Source: Rachicladosporium sp. CCFEE 5018
Taxonomy: Eukaryota; Ascomycota; Dothideomycetes; Cladosporiales; Cladosporiaceae
Direction of reading: 5' to 3'
Assembly (NCBI GenBank): GCA_002077045.2
Contig: KZ111142.1
Location: 62,001 to 126,000 of the forward strand
Length of the DNA: 64,000 bases
The notes beneath the pieces were generated by a model. The model was not told where the DNA came from, ran no database searches, and saw only the letters and a program-made list of their open reading frames with translations. Each line of letters starts with the position of its first letter. Within the stretch, counting starts at the first letter, position 1. This document shows positions 62,241 through 64,000 of the stretch, piece by piece. The position numbers and the translations under genes are program-made.

Positions 62241-62488
62241 TGTGAAGAGCGTATGCAACGCTGGATAGCACCGTCGTGCTGTTATGCTCACATCTTTGCC
62301 ATTCAATGCGGTCTCACGAAGATCGGATGTCGGACTCGGCGATACTTTGTGCCGAAAGTGATCGCGTCACGAACGCGTTCGAGCAGCTGCAGTGAATGGC
62401 AGAGACGGTGGTGTGAGCTGTAGGCAGCATTGCCGCCATGTCGTACTGACGAGACCGGAGATCACCCAACACACTCATTCAACCAACC

Positions 62489-64000
62489 ATGCCATCCGAC
62501 ATCCGCTCCTTCTTCGGCGGCAAGCCCGCAGCTGCAGTCCCCGAACCCCCAAAGGAGAAAGAGACTAAGAAACGAGGCCGAGCTCGGAAAGTGGTAGACG
62601 ACGATGACGAAGACGAGCCCCCCCCTAAGAACCCTGCAGCAAGCAAGAAGAAGCAACCTGAGCCGGAGTCCGAACTGGAGGAAACAACAGCAGGCGACTT
62701 CTTCGGCAAAGACAGTAAGCCCAAGCGAAGTGCTGCTACTGCAAGACCAAAGACCCGTGGTAAGCCAGCTGCAAATGATCCGGTGCCTCAGGTTATCATT
62801 ACGAAGAATGGGAGTGCGAAGGGGATGCCGAATGGGAAAGGTTCGGCGAGGAGCAAGAAGACGACAAGCTATGTTGACATCAACGAGGATGACTTCCCGG
62901 GTGATGCTCTGGAGGAGGACGCGGATGATGTGTTCAAGGTTGCTGCGAAGACAGGGAAGAAGTTGGGGGATGATTATGAGGAGGGGACGGATGAGGATGA
63001 TGAGAAGGTGCTGCAGCCACAGAAGGGGAGCAAGGCAAAGGCTGTCAATGGAAAGGCCGCGAGCAAGAAGGTTAAGGATGAAGATGGTGACTTTGACATG
63101 GCAGACACAGGGCCAGATGATGTGTCCGTCCTGCGTGACGACGACGAGCTGGAAGAGATTAAGAGTGCAAGGAAGCCAGCAACACCAGCATCAAAGAAGC
63201 GGAAGTCAGAAGCTCTGTATGATGGCGAGGAAGGTTTTGCTGAGGTTGAGCGCGATAAGAAGCGTGCTACACCTGTCAAGAAGCCTGTCAAGGCTGCTGC
63301 GACGAAATCACCTGCTGCCAAGAAGCAGAAGAAAGACGAGCCGAAGGAAGAGAGCGCAGCCATGAAAGCCATCTTCGACAGCATACCTACAATCGAAGCA
63401 CCGCCACCACCAGACAAGACAGAAGGCGAGGACGGCAAGCCCAAATTTCAATTCGGCCAGCACGCAAACTCAGCAATGCCAGCAGGTGCCATCGACATGT
63501 CGGACCTGCCACAAGGCGAGGAGAACTGCCTCGCTGGACTGAGCTTTGTCTTCACAGGCCAGCTGCAGCAACTCGGACGCGAGCAGGGACAGACGCTAGT
63601 CAAGCAGTACGGCGGGAAGATTATGAGTGCTCCCTCGAAGAAGACTAGCTATGTCGTGCTCGGTGAGGATGCTGGTCCGAAAAAGCTGCAGAACATTAAG
63701 CAGCATGCGTTGAAAGTTATCAATGAGCAGGGATTGTTCGAGCTTATCAAGCGGCTGCCTGCGAATGGTGGCGATTCTTCCGCAGCTGAGCAGCATGCGG
63801 CGAAGGTTGCTAAGGATGAGCAGAAGATACGGGATGATGCCGCAGAAATTGAGAGAGAGCAGCGTGCAAAAGCTGCTGCCGCTAAGTCAAAGCCAACCAC
63901 GAACGGCACCTCATCATCTGCTACCAGCAAGGGCAGGGCAGCTGCCAATGGTCCAGACAGCCGGCTTTGGACTGTGCGCTACGCACCCACCCAGCTGACT
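62489..64000 (+). CDS. RFC1: Replication factor C large subunit, N-terminal part (runs off window)
   Basis: Largest subunit of the clamp loader that places PCNA on DNA. ATG 62489 gives MPSDIRSFFGGKP, a PCNA-interacting-like motif usual at Rfc1 N-termini. A long Lys/Asp/Glu-rich disordered region (~15-330) has several basic KK/RK clusters. The BRCT domain is at ~344-430 (LAGLSFVFTGQL, YGGKIMSAPSKKTSYVVLG, NEQGLFELIK). The window ends at LWTVRYAPTQLT, just where the AAA+ part begins. No intron so far. Confidence 0.93.
   Translation, partial: MPSDIRSFFGGKPAAAVPEPPKEKETKKRGRARKVVDDDDEDEPPPKNPAASKKKQPEPESELEETTAGDFFGKDSKPKRSAATARPKTRGKPAANDPVPQVIITKNGSAKGMPNGKGSARSKKTTSYVDINEDDFPGDALEEDADDVFKVAAKTGKKLGDDYEEGTDEDDEKVLQPQKGSKAKAVNGKAASKKVKDEDGDFDMADTGPDDVSVLRDDDELEEIKSARKPATPASKKRKSEALYDGEEGFAEVERDKKRATPVKKPVKAAATKSPAAKKQKKDEPKEESAAMKAIFDSIPTIEAPPPPDKTEGEDGKPKFQFGQHANSAMPAGAIDMSDLPQGEENCLAGLSFVFTGQLQQLGREQGQTLVKQYGGKIMSAPSKKTSYVVLGEDAGPKKLQNIKQHALKVINEQGLFELIKRLPANGGDSSAAEQHAAKVAKDEQKIRDDAAEIEREQRAKAAAAKSKPTTNGTSSSATSKGRAAANGPDSRLWTVRYAPTQLT

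Overview
The window is nuclear DNA of a filamentous ascomycete. The evidence is genes with 50-70 base GT-AG introns and CTGAC or CTAAC branch points, a one-piece bifunctional tryptophan synthase, a HET-domain gene, Sde2, and a Mus7/Mms22-type replication protein. Gene style suggests a Dothideomycete. A diploid or hybrid black yeast such as Hortaea would explain the two-haplotype structure below, but the species is inferred, not seen.

Layout. Two 100-N gaps divide the window into block A (1-8568), block B (8669-28451) and block C (28552-64000). A matches 9985-18544 of B. The start of C (28552-37233) matches 19764-28451 of B. A and C do not overlap: A stops inside MMS22, and C resumes in the same gene about 1219 bases further on by B's coordinates. 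The simplest reading is that A and C are one haplotype with a ~1.2 kb hole, and B is the other haplotype placed into that hole. The apparent tandem copies are therefore probably alleles.

Gene order in the duplicated part: an unrecognised four-exon gene (B only); an FAD-dependent amine-oxidase-like enzyme (-); VTI1 v-SNARE (+); a GH13 alpha-glucosidase (+); SDE2 splicing/replication regulator (-); MMS22 (+); YPD1 phosphorelay protein (-); a C-terminal relic of a short-chain dehydrogenase (-); a two-RRM protein (-; intact in B, frameshifted in C); and a HET-domain gene (-; disabled in C). Divergence between copies is patchy: stretches of ~1-2% alternate with stretches above 10%. Examples are a nearly identical ~365 base tract inside the alpha-glucosidase gene and a sharp divergence step inside MMS22.

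Unique part of C (39-64 kb): a degenerate ORF; GEP3 mitochondrial GTPase (-); a GT34 mannosyltransferase-like gene with a frameshift (+); a tetraspanin (+); UTP7 (-) divergent from mitochondrial aspartate aminotransferase (+); an Old Yellow Enzyme (+); a secreted lipase with five exons, one intron being GC-AG (-); calcipressin RCN1 (+); TRP5 (+); a small membrane protein (-) divergent from a GatC-like protein (+); mitochondrial ribosomal protein L16 (-); and the N-terminal part of RFC1 (+), which runs off the right edge.

These are mostly unrelated housekeeping genes, so I see no operon-like or biosynthetic-cluster logic. Recurring themes are genome maintenance (MMS22, SDE2, RFC1), mitochondrial translation (GEP3, GatC, L16) and stress signalling (YPD1, RCN1). 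I found no convincing novel defence or mobile system. The most notable signals are the interleaved haplotypes, the mosaic divergence, and allele-specific gene decay.
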